This document shows positions 1 through 8,937 of a stretch of 64,000 nt of DNA, piece by piece. The stretch spans positions 983,132,482-983,196,481 of the forward strand of contig OX336389.2 in assembly GCA_946902985.2 (NCBI GenBank), written 5' to 3'. Positions within the stretch are counted from its first letter, which is position 1. Every line of letters starts with the position of its first letter. Under the pieces are notes generated by a model. It had not been told where the DNA came from and did not search any database. It saw nothing but the letters and a program-made list of their open reading frames with translations. Made by a program: the position numbers and the translations under genes. The stretch is from Meconema thalassinum (Eukaryota; Arthropoda; Insecta; Orthoptera; Tettigoniidae).

Positions 1-163
1 CCTCTAATATAATAAAATTACAATATCTCCGTTTGTTGACACTGCCTGAACAGATTCTTAAATGTCTGGGGTTAACATTGTTCATGATTTGCAATGACGA
101 ATGATAGTTTAAAAAATTGAAATATAGTATGTTCCGTCTAGTCAATACTTTTGTGTTTATTTG

Positions 164-229
164 CACACTAGTACATGTTTCGAGGCTTATTATTTTCATA
201 GAAAATTTGCCCCTTCATCAGCTAGTATG
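164..229 (-). ncRNA. Hammerhead ribozyme motif, type I
   Basis: Read on the minus strand, every part of the hammerhead fold is present in order. Stem I strand CATACTAG (222-229) is followed by the invariant core CTGATGA (215-221). Stem II is GGGGC pairing with GCCTC (five pairs, one G-U), and its loop can form a further hairpin ATTTTC/GAAAAT. Then come GAAA (178-181), a minimal stem III CATG, and TA as the cleavage triplet GUA. The other stem I strand CTAGTGTG (164-171) pairs with CATACTAG over all eight positions (one G-U). Type I hammerheads with a tiny stem III are known from Penelope-like elements and related retroposons. No Penelope reverse transcriptase is visible nearby. Cleavage itself is inferred. 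Confidence 0.8.
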
Positions 230-313
230 ATAATGGCCAGTCACTGAACATTAAAAATTAATGTAAAATGGTTAATGTGAATTAAATGTGATGGAAACAT
301 ATGAGATAGTTGC

Positions 314-376
314 ACACACGTTAAAAAAAACCTTGCAAATTCTTACACGCGTTAAAAAAACTTACAAATTTTTACA
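314..376 (+). repeat. Short imperfect tandem duplication
   Basis: Two adjacent units of about 30 bp share the pattern ACACG/ACGCG, TTAAAAAAA, then TTGCAAATTCTTAC or CTTACAAATTTTTAC. It lies close to the minus-strand hammerhead and may be part of the same element. Confidence 0.4.
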
Positions 377-664
377 AATAAAACTCTAAAATGTTTGTTG
401 TACTTAAAAAATGTTCTTAAAATACCACACTAAAGAATAAAATACTAGTTTATATTTACATGTCCATTTCACTTATTCTTGCGTGAAAACAAGACGTCGC
501 TGTCTAGGCCCGCCTTCTCATTTGACTATTTATATTGGACTATTGATCGTTTTATTATGGTCCAATGTTATTGTAGTGGGTATTGGCTGTAGAAATTGCT
601 GACGATTGTAATACACTAATTCGACGACTCTCCCCTCGTGCTTTAAGCACACCCTGTGTTGCGC

Positions 665-1353
665 TGATCATCATCATCATCATCATCCAGCCACTGGCCG
701 GGTCTGTTTAGAACATAAGCCTCTCCATCGTCTTCTGTCCTCCCACCATCTCTCCGTCACCACCTCGGTCCAGGCTTCTCCTTTCTTTCACACGCAGTCC
801 TCCACACCCTTCAGCCACTTATCTCTTGATCTTTTCCCCTCTATTTTCATCTCGTGTATCTTCCTGGGTATCCTCCTCCCATCCATTCGCTTAACAAGCC
901 CATACCATTTAAGCCTTGATTCCTCTATCCTATCCTGTAATGCTCCCTCCTTGACTAATTCTCTGATCTGCTCATTTCTTAACCTGTCCACCTTTGTCAC
1001 TCCAATACTGCTTCTCAAGAATTTCATCTCACTAGCATGTATTCTGCTTCGCTCCCTTCATCTCATAACCCAGGTCTCTGAGGCATACGTCCTATATATG
1101 ACCCTTTTGCTGTTTTGAGGCACATCCTTACTCCATACCAGGTTCCTAACACTTTTCCTGAATAATTCTGCTTGCCTCCGCCGCTCATTTATTTCTCTGT
1201 TGTTTCTTCCATTTTCTTGTATAATGCTTCCCAGATACTTGAAACTCTCTACTTTCCTCAATTCTTCCCCACCAATTGTTATTCCCGTTGTGACTCTTTC
1301 CTTCTTCCTGGTTGTGATCATCCACTCGCCTTTGCTTATGCTAAACTTCATTC
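665..1353 (-). pseudogene. LINE reverse transcriptase, C-terminal fragment (family A)
   Basis: Two adjacent minus-strand frames (1351-1058, then 1027-788 and on to about 690) make up the end of an endonuclease/reverse-transcriptase LINE protein. Recognisable parts are the thumb-region block SFKYLGSIIQENG, the block YASETWVMR, and the C-terminal WYGLVKRMDGRRIPRKI with the following WLKGVEDCV. The catalytic palm is absent: the copy is 5'-truncated near 1353, as is usual for LINEs. The frame changes between the two parts, so it is dead. The 3' end is a run of CAT repeats on the plus strand (665-688), the simple-repeat tail of the element. Confidence 0.85.
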
Positions 1354-1469
1354 AAAAAGCAGTGTTGTCAGACGTTTGGTGATACACTTGTGTCGTGTTT
1401 ACCTAAATTGGTGGAACTCCAGCATTTCATCAGTTTCTGTCTAAACTTTGTTGATTATTTAGTTTAAAT

Positions 1470-1739
1470 TTGTGGAGTTTTTACTTTGTCACTGTGATGA
1501 ATCTGCTCGTCGTAGCTGCTTCAAGCTGTTTTGCAGAGAGAGGTTTCTTGGTGATGAGCACGGTTAAGGACTACCTCCAATCTACGACGGGACAAAATGG
1601 ACAGAAGCATTGCTGTCTGCTGGCCACCTACTCGGAAATGACATCTTGTTCAAAGATTCACGGCGGTCAGTGTTCAGGTCTTTTGTCAGCCGTTGACAAA
1701 TGTTTTATGTTTTATATTTACATTCTGATTGTATTTTAA
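1470..1739 (+). pseudogene. hAT transposase C-terminal remnant
   Basis: The frame contains SSCFAERGFLVMSTVKDYLQ, which matches the pattern of the hAT dimerisation domain (S-x-x-x-ERxFS, then a basic segment ending YLRSTM). Upstream catalytic residues are missing and the match stops after the TYSEM segment. It is a small degenerate piece, with no terminal inverted repeats seen. Identification rests on this one motif, so moderate confidence. Confidence 0.5.
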
Positions 1740-1939
1740 TTAGAAATGCAATAAAAATCCTCTATTTTTTCTTTTTTCCCCTTCAAATTATAGCATTAGG
1801 CCTACATTACTGTGTTATTTCAAGCATTAAAGCATGAAACAAAAATAAAATACGCTGATTGGTAGGCAGTTTATAAATTTGGCCCCACATCCCCCCACGT
1901 TTGCAAGGAGTTTTAGAAATACTTTTGATAAATACGCTG

Positions 1940-2363
1940 AATGAACAAAAGCAGTAATCGCCCCAATTTATAACCAAGGTCAGAAAAGATTGCTATAATT
2001 CTTTGATAATCATTCTGGGCAAAGTTTACTCAGGCATTGTAGAAAGGAGAGTTCGATCATTGGCCGAGATTAAGATGGATGAAACGAGGATGTCAGGATG
2101 AAATTTTTAGCATGTACCATGGTATTGAGAAATGCTATGAGAGGAACGGACGTTTGTGTTTTGTAGATCTAGAGAAGGCATATGATAAGAGTACCCAAGT
2201 AAAAGATGCTGAGAATACTGAGGGATGGCTGTTACAGGCAATCCAAATTATTTATGTTGATAATCAGGCAGTAGTAAGAGTTGATGGTAGGATGAATTCT
2301 TGGATCCAGGTTGTTACAGGAGTGAGGCAAGGCTGTAACCTCCCACCACCACTGTTTATTTTT
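1940..2363 (+). pseudogene. LINE reverse transcriptase, N-terminal half (family B), interrupted
   Basis: Across several frames this reads as the first reverse-transcriptase blocks of a LINE: an entry segment like GKVYSGIVERRVRSLAE, the first catalytic block FVDLEKAYD (around 2155-2190), and VRQGCNLPPPLF, the block before the second catalytic site. The reading stops at 2363, where a CR1-group LINE is inserted. The continuation is found at 5563, beyond that insert. Several frame changes and stops show it is an old, dead copy. Confidence 0.75.
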
Positions 2364-2365
2364 TT

Positions 2366-3661
2366 TACCACCAGAATGTCCAGTCTCTTTATAATAAAAT
2401 TGATTACATAAATCTAATGCTTAAAAATGAACTTAAAGACATCTCAGCACTATGTATTTCAGAACATTGGCTGAAAGAGGAACAACTTGAATTAATTCAA
2501 TTCCCAGGGTTTATACAAGCTAGTAAATACTCTAGATCTAATATTAGCCATGGTGGTACTTGCATCTTCTTAAGAAATAATTTAGATCATGAACAGATAA
2601 CAGCTTATGATTATTTAATTATGGAACAGGATTTTGAATTCTCTGCCGTAAAAATTCAGCAGTTTAAGTTAATAATTGTATGCGTATACCGTTCTCCGTC
2701 AGGAAAGTTTCCTCTATTTATAGATAAATTAGAATTGTTACTCAATAACCTGAGCAAAGTAAATTTCGATATAATAATTTGTGGGGATGTAAATGTGGAT
2801 TTCTTAAAACTTGATAGAAATTGTGAATTATTAACACAGTTACTAATTTCCTATGGACTGAAACCTACAGTAAATACACCAACAAGAATAACAAAATTTA
2901 GTAAAACCACTCCTGATCAAATTTTTATAAATACAGATAAATATCACCATTCAATAGAAGTCTATTGTCCGGGTTTTAGTGACCACCGTGGACAAATACT
3001 GAGTTTTGAAGTATCCGAAGTAATCAATAATAATGATAATGGAGTAAAATCAAAGTGCAGGTCATTCACTGTATCAAATGATACATATTTCAATGACTTA
3101 TTAAATAAGGAAACATGGTCAGAAATTTATGAACTAGAAAATGTAAATGATAAATTTAATGCATTTAACAGTACCCTAAAACAGTATTTTGAAATAGCAC
3201 TCCCCTTTAAACGAAGAACTGTTCAAAATAACAAAACTAGCAATTGGATAACAACAGGGATTATAAATTCATGTCAAAGAAAGAAATTTCTACACAAATT
3301 ACATAAACAATACCACACAACACCTGAATTCAATTTATACTACAAAAAATACACTAGCATATTAAATAAGGTAATAAGACTAGCAAGGAAAATGCATAAT
3401 GATAATTTTATTTCCCAATCATCTAATAAAAACAGGGCTATGTGGTCCGTGATAAAGAAAGAAACTGGAAAATCTGCTAAAATACAAAGGAACATTACAC
3501 TGACCAGAAATAATAAAGTGATTAATAATCCAGAGGAAATAGCAAACACTTTTAATGACTATTTTCTGGAAATTCCACAAAAATTAATAAATAAATCAGA
3601 GGTAAATACACTAAATTCTAATAATAAAATAAATATATATGCAGTGATTCTTTATTTATAA
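2366..3661 (+). pseudogene. CR1-group LINE ORF2, endonuclease and linker part
   Basis: The frame opens at the truncation and holds an AP-like endonuclease (EEP family), which nicks the target DNA for target-primed reverse transcription. Visible blocks are ISEHWL near the start, VYRSPSG, IICGDVNVDFL (catalytic N and D), and the final GFSDHRGQ with the catalytic DH. A linker ending FNDYFLEIPQKLINK leads towards the reverse transcriptase. The frame is lost near 3640: copy 2 reads AATATATG where this copy has an extra AT in a short AT run, and a stop follows at 3659. No tryptophan-rich or zinc motif is seen. Confidence 0.85.
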
Positions 3662-4539
3662 ATCATGTCACAAGTGAAGAGGTAAGAATAGTTATAAAAG
3701 AGCTAAAAAATAAATTCTCTGCTGGCATTGATGGCATCCCTGATGCAATTTTAAAGAAATGCGCAGAAAATATAATAAATCCACTTACGCACTTCATAAA
3801 CAGTTCAATTCTCTCAGGAACTTACCCGGATATTTTGAAGTTATCAAAAGTAATTCCAGTGCACAAAAACGGTTCAAAAGTTGAATTAGATAACTATCGT
3901 CCTATTACCTTACCAACTGGTATTGCAAAAATTGTGGAAAAAATTATGTATAAGAGACTGATAAGTTTCATAGAAAAAAATAAAATATTATCAAACTCAC
4001 AACATGGATTCAGAACGGAAAAATCTACACAGACAGCAATTTACGAATGTAGTAATTGTATACTGAAATTAATTGACAATATGGAACATGTAACTGGCAT
4101 ATTCTTGGATTTATCGAAAGCATTTGATGTTGTTGACCATAAAATCCTCCTTACCAAACTAAATCAATATGGTATTAGAGGTCTAGCTAATAAATGGATC
4201 GAGTCTTACTTAACAAAGCGTAAACAAATAGTAAGCTTGAGACACAAGGATGATGGAACCAAATTACTTAATGAAACATTGTCCAATGAGGGAATTATTG
4301 AATTTGGAGTACCCCAGGGATCGGTTTTGGGCCCACTACTCTTTCTTCTATATATCAATGATATAACACAGAACGTTCATTCACATAAGGAAATTTTGTT
4401 TGCGGACGATACAACACTCGTAATAAAAGGTGAATCTAAACAGGTCATACAGCAGTCTGCTGACTCCGTTACAGGAGAGTTAACCAAATGGTCACAAGAT
4501 AATCGCCTCATAATAAACTATAAAAAACAGTATGTCTAA
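3661..4539 (+). pseudogene. CR1-group LINE ORF2, reverse transcriptase core
   Basis: After the frame change the reading continues with SAGIDGIPDAILKK, YRPITLPTGIAKIVEKI, NSQHGFR, the first catalytic block FLDLSKAFDVVDH, GVPQGSVLGPLLFLLYINDI and the second catalytic block ILFADDTTLVI. All three catalytic aspartates are present, so only frame changes disable the enzyme. The frame ends at 4539 just after a run of six A; the thumb segment continues in another frame. The same change is seen in copy 2. Confidence 0.9.
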
Positions 4540-5234
4540 ATTTCCACACTATACAGAATAGGAATCCTGCGAAACTCAATATAACATTAAATGGTCATCA
4601 AATAGAAAATAAATCAGAAACAAAGTTTTTAGGACTATGGATACAACAAGACTTGAAATGGAATAAACATATACAATATCTGAATACTAAACTGAACTCG
4701 GTGTGCTTTTCGTTACGTATTTTGAAAACCTGCACTAGCATGCGCACATTAAGAAATACTTATTTTGCTTATTTCCATTCATACTTAAGATATGGGATCA
4801 TATTTTGGGGTATGTCGCCAGATGTACTAAGCACGTTTAGGATACAAAAGAGGGCGATTAGAATTATGGCAAATGTAAACTCTAGAGAATCATGTAGACC
4901 TCTGTTTAAAGATTTAAACATTCTCCCACTGCCCTGCATATATATTTTTGAAGGTATTATGTTTTGTAAAAAGAATTTAATGAATAAAGATGTTTTTCTT
5001 AAAACAAACAATGATGTTCATAGGCATAACACAAGACAAAATCAAAACATTCATATTTCACACACACACACAAGCATATATCATAAAGGAACTTTTCACA
5101 CTGGAGTTAAATTATACAATAAACTACCCCAGTATATAAAACTGGCCCCAAAAATAAAAATCTTTGATAGAATGTTGAAAGCTTATCTGCAGTGCCATTG
5201 TTTTTACTCAGTAGTTGAATATTTTAGCGTATAG
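4540..5234 (+). pseudogene. CR1-group LINE ORF2, thumb and C-terminal region
   Basis: This frame continues the protein with ITLNGHQIENKSETKFLGLW, then LKWNKHIQYLNTKLNSVCF, the YLRYGIIFWGMS block and a C-terminus ending VVEYFSV. These are the usual post-catalytic segments of Jockey-superfamily LINEs. No RNase H domain follows. The stop at 5232 agrees with the end of copy 2, so this is the native C-terminus. Confidence 0.85.
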
Positions 5235-5527
5235 GAGTGATGGAATCTATAACTATATTTTACTTTTTTTAATTTAATTTTAATACCTAGCTGTATGTTG
5301 TTGTATTTATAGAATTAAGTTTTTATATTATGATAATAGAGTGAGGTGTAAATAGTTGTGCAATAAGATTGTATCTATTAAGATTTGCTATTATAATAAG
5401 TTATAAATAGTTATAATCTTAGTAATATATACCTGTTAGTTCTTTTATTTTATGCATGTAAATTCTGACGTGTCCTATATCAAAAATGTATTGAATGCAT
5501 GTATTTGATCAAATGGAATTAATAAAA

Positions 5528-5561
<34 letters not shown>
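5528..5561 (+). repeat. (TCTA)n LINE 3' tail
   Basis: About eight tandem TATC/TCTA units end CR1-group copy 1. Copy 2 carries only two to three units at its 3' end (48712-48724), so the tail length varies between insertions, as expected of tails formed during reverse transcription. Confidence 0.9.
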
Positions 5562-5562
5562 A

Positions 5563-6405
5563 TGGACCATTTACTGGAGGGCATAAACTGGCTGGGTGGG
5601 ATTCAATTAGGTAAGCAGTCTGTCCTATGGTGATGATCTGGTTGTAATAATGGACACCATCAAAAGCTTGCAAGCCAGCATGTTAGATGTAGGGAGTATG
5701 GTATGAAGATCAGCATTTCAAAGACGAGTGTTATGTCAATACGGAAAAATGCAAGAAAATAGAATGACAGATAGGAGGAATTAAATTGGAGCAGGTGGAA
5801 CATTGGGCTGTGTATTCTCTCAGGATGGTCACAGTATGGGGAAGGAAACAGAGTCAAGGTGTAAAAAGGCCTAAGCAGTGAGTTCTCAGTTGCGATCTAC
5901 AGTATTCTGCAAGAAAGAAGTTGATGTAGCCACAAAACTCTCCCTACAACGCTCAGCATTTAGACCGACCTTGCTGGATGGAAGTGAGAGCTGGGTAAAT
6001 ACATAAACCAGAGGTAATATGAGGGTAGCACGAGTGATTGCTGGGAAAAATAGATGGGAGCAATGGCAGGAGGGTGCTCGTAATGAAGAGATAAAGGGCT
6101 AATTAGAAATGAACAAGCTAGATGATGCTGTTTGTATAAGCCGTCTCAGATGGTGGGGTCATGTGAAGAGATTGGGGGAGGAAAGATTAACTAATATGTT
6201 AATGAGTTTGGCTGTAGTGGGTAAGAGAAGCAGAGGTAGATCTAGGAAGCGATGGTTAGTTTCAGTGTTGAACGATTTCAAAGTGAAAGGAGTAGAAGTA
6301 GAGGAGGCCGCAGTGCTAACTGCTAATAGGGGATCATTGAGAGCAGGGTGCCATATAGTGGGGGGAAAATTTTATTTTTGGCCCCAAAACAATTATTTAT
6401 ATTAA
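5563..6405 (+). pseudogene. LINE reverse transcriptase, C-terminal half (family B)
   Basis: This is the second half of the LINE that starts near 1940. It reads MDHLLEGI-like sequence right after the insert, a degraded SYGDDLVVIMD where the second catalytic block should be, and a C-terminal CISRLRWWGHVKRLGEER with RGRSRKRW (6109-6300). Several stops and frame changes occur. The protein fragment ends at 6405 and the copy has no clear tail. Confidence 0.75.
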
Positions 6406-6429
6406 AAACCATATAGGGATGATACTATT

Positions 6430-7726
6430 CTTCTTAAAAGCAGAGAACACCTCACCTATCTCATAAATCCTACATACTACGTGAAATAACCTGATCAGCA
6501 ACTGGGTTAGTTAATCAGTCTCGAATGAAAATGGTGCTTTCTTCCTCCTTAAGTCTTCTAGTGCTCTATCAAATACTGATCTCAACATTTAATCTCCTTT
6601 CTCATCCTTATCAATTTCATCTTCCCTTTCAATAACATGTTTTTCAATCTTCTTACTCCTATACAAATGCTCTATGTAAGCTTTCCATCTCTCAACATGA
6701 TATTATTATCTGTTTTCCATCCAAGTTCTTAATATTACAGCACTTAGTCTTCCTTTCCCCAAAGTACCCATAATCCTTCGAAAAGCTGCATCTACTTTTC
6801 CTACTTTCAAACAATTGTCTATACTTGCACATTTCTCTTTCAACCACACTGCTTTCGCTTCCTTGCACCTCTTGTTTACCCCATTTTTAAGACATCTACA
6901 GTACGTATATTCTGCTTTTCCCCTTTCATCTCTTGTTGTTCTACCTTTGATGCATTCTTGTATATTCTGAGTTATCCAAGCAATTCCACCTATTCTTTCC
7001 TTTCTATCAATGCTTTCTTTTGTGGACTTAATTATTTCATTCTTCGAAAGTACCCATTCCTCTGCATTAGAAGTTAGTTCAGGGTTCTTCATTAGTCCTT
7101 CCCAACTCTTGAGACTTTTGTTCACATCCTTCTCTTTTAGTTTGTCTACTGGCCACATTTATGGGTATTTACTTTTCTTCAGTTTTTTTTAGCTTCAATC
7201 AGCATTTCAAAACAACCAGATTGTGGTCAGAGTATATGTCGGCTCTGGGATATGTTTTCCAATCCAAAATCTGGTTTCAGAAGATCTGCTTCAACATAAT
7301 AAAGTCAATTAGGAAATGTCCTGTATCTCCTGGTCTCATCCTGAGTATATTCTTCTGTTGTGGATGTTGAATAATGTGTTAGCTATGACCAACTTGAGCT
7401 CAGTGCAGAATTCTATCAGTCTGCTCCCTCAATCATTACTTTCACTCAATCCAAATTCTTCTACTATCTTCCCTTCTCTTCCTTTTTTTACCACAGCATT
7501 CCAATCTCCCATTATTATTACATTTTCATCGCACTTGACATAGCTCAGAATTCCATCTATTTTTCTATAAAACTTTTCAACTTCTTCATCAGCTGCTTCA
7601 CTGGTAGACATATAGACTTTTACTACTGTGGTGCAACGATCTTCAGGGGCCGATAACCTAGATGTTAGGCCCCTTAAAACAACAATTATCATCATCATCA
7701 TCATGCAACGATCTTGGTGACGTGAG
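6430..7726 (-). pseudogene. LINE endonuclease and linker fragment (family C)
   Basis: Minus-strand frames give an AP-like endonuclease: VYMSTSEAADEEVEKFYRKI, NVIIMGDWNAVV (catalytic N and D), then degraded ADIYSDHNLVVLK. The linker follows (7158-6706), with ITQNIQECIKGRTTRDERGK and KCASIDNCLKVGKVDAAFRRI. The remainder to about 6430 corresponds to the segment just before the reverse transcriptase in the copy at 56832-58612. The copy is truncated at both ends and broken by stops and by a SINE insertion at 7644-7703. Confidence 0.8.
7644..7703 (+). mobile_element. SINE 3' end with 12 bp target duplication
   Basis: A 60 bp insert ends in five ATC repeats and contains GGGGCCGATAACC and GTTAGGCCCCTTAAAAC. 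It is flanked by perfect direct repeats TGCAACGATCTT at 7632-7643 and 7704-7715. The duplication proves retroposition into the LINE endonuclease frame. Only the 3' end of the SINE was inserted. Confidence 0.85.
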
Positions 7727-7774
7727 AGGGCTGAAGAAGGGCTAAATATTTGAATAGCTCGAAACATGTACCCT
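7727..7774 (+). ncRNA. Hammerhead ribozyme motif, second copy
   Basis: Plus strand: stem I AGGG (7727-7730), core CTGAAGA (fits CUGANGA), stem II GGGCTA pairing with TAGCTC (six pairs, one G-U), GAAA, minimal stem III CATG, cleavage triplet GUA, stem I partner CCCT (7771-7774). Stem I is only four pairs, weaker than in the motif at 164-229. Sequence beyond the motif (TACGGACCGAACATC) resembles the flank of the first copy (ACGGAACATAC on the minus strand), so both probably come from one element family. Confidence 0.6.
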
Positions 7775-8224
7775 AGTTTTAGGAAGTGCTATTTTGTCAC
7801 AATATAGTATTGTTCGACGAATTTCCTTGTTGATTATTAAGTTAGATTGATTATATTGGCAATACGGACCGAACATCTTCCAATATGGGAGATAATAATA
7901 TCGAAGAAGTCTTCCAGTTGAGCGGGTTCACTACTTTAAATAGGGAGTATCATCACTGACAGTTAAGATTCCGACATTGAAATCAGAAGACACATAGAAA
8001 TAGCATGCAGTGTAGGCCTATATAGAAAAATGTCATCTTGCTTCAACAATGACTACTTAAATCTGAAGCTCGGTCAAAGAAATTAAATAAATATATAAAT
8101 GCGGTTAATAAATAAATATATAATTCATCACTTGGTGTGTTAACTGACCTCGGAGCTTAGGAGAAAGTGAGACTTCATGACCATTCCACTGTGCCTGATG
8201 TTAGTGTGGTATCATTATTTGCAG
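7775..8224. other. Unassigned non-coding sequence
   Basis: AT-rich sequence downstream of the second hammerhead motif, probably including the rest of the ribozyme-bearing element up to about 7900. No coding frame, tRNA or terminal repeat is seen. Confidence 0.4.
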
Positions 8225-8320
8225 TGGTTATATTATTGTTATTGACTCTAGAATTGGGAAGGAAGTGGAGTGAGCATGACCATATGTTAGGAACCATATC
8301 GGCATTTTCCTGGTGTAGAA
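8225..8320 (-). mobile_element. SINE-B 3' fragment
   Basis: GGAAGGAAGTGGAG and GGAACCATATCGGCATTTTCC match, in the same orientation, the 3' half of the SINE at 8380-8722 and of the copy at 25755-26105. The tRNA-related head is missing. It lies in tandem with the next copy. Confidence 0.6.
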
Positions 8321-8379
8321 TTTTGCTGGCTTCCGAGACTGACTTTTCATTTAGCGATTGGACATTGTGTTATCAGACC

Positions 8380-8722
8380 CCTGCACTTAGGTGTATGTAG
8401 AATTTGTCTAATAACCTACAGACTGTGGTGTCTTTAGTAGTGTATATTTGCAATTGATTGGGACTGAAGCATGCATGGCCTTACATTTAGAACTACCCCT
8501 GCATTTTCCTGGAGTAGAATTGGGAAAACACTGAAAATCACTTCTAAGATGTCTGAGGTGGAAACCGAATCCACCTCTTCTCAGCTTTGGCTCACAAGGC
8601 GGAGTGAATCTCATTCCAACTCTTAGACTAGAATTAATTATCTTGGCAGAGCCGGAAACTGAATCTGGGACCTCAGGGGTAACAGGCAAGTATACTAGTC
8701 ACTACACCACATGATGGTCTGA
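8380..8722 (-). mobile_element. tRNA-derived SINE-B
   Basis: On the minus strand it starts with a tRNA-like head: GTGGTGTAGTGACTAGTATA (box A region) and CAGATTCAGTTTCCGGCTC (box B region). A body with GAGAAGAGGTGGATTCGGTT follows, then TTTTCCTGGAGTAG-type sequence near the 3' end. The same order is found at 25755-26105. SINEs of this kind are transcribed by RNA polymerase III and moved by LINE enzymes. No clear target duplication was found. Confidence 0.75.
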
Positions 8723-8739
8723 AACTGTTATATTTATAA

Positions 8740-8937
8740 GTAAAGAAGATTGTAGTTTTACTTGATAGTTAATCTCGAGATCATGAGACATGGGACCTCC
8801 TTTTTACGTGGAATCCGAACCACCGGATATGGCATTTCACTTTGAAAATCTCACATGCAAGGACCGAGAATCGAACCCGGTCCGCCGTGGTGAGAGACCA
8901 ACAGCTTGACCTCTGTGCCACTACGCCACCTTTGTTA
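8740..8937 (-). mobile_element. tRNA-derived SINE-A
   Basis: Minus-strand head GGCGTAGTGGCACAGAGGTC (box A) and GGACCGGGTTCGATTC (box B), followed by GCATGTGAGATTTTCAAAGT and GGTGGTTCGGATTCCACGT. The plus-strand copy at 26405-26600 has the same arrangement. The head keeps both internal polymerase III promoter boxes. It lies directly beside SINE-B with the same orientation. Confidence 0.8.

Larger units (their letters stand above)
1..663. other. Non-coding flank, no gene seen
   Basis: No convincing reading frame. The stretch holds a hammerhead ribozyme motif (164-229, minus strand) and a short degenerate tandem duplication (314-376). The rest is AT-rich and unassigned; it may be the remains of the retroelement that carried the ribozyme. 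Confidence 0.5.
2364..5562 (+). mobile_element. CR1-group LINE copy 1, 5'-truncated
   Basis: The copy starts at the sequence TTTACCACCAGAATGT, which is internal to the longer copy 2 (minus strand, 48712-56633), so it lacks ORF1 and the beginning of ORF2. It carries endonuclease, reverse transcriptase, a 3' UTR and a 3' tail of eight TATC/TCTA units. Flanks on both sides are the split family-B LINE. Copies 1 and 2 are close relatives and can be aligned base by base over most of their length. The tetranucleotide tail and the reverse-transcriptase blocks fit the CR1/L2/Daphne group; the exact clade is not resolved. Confidence 0.85.
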
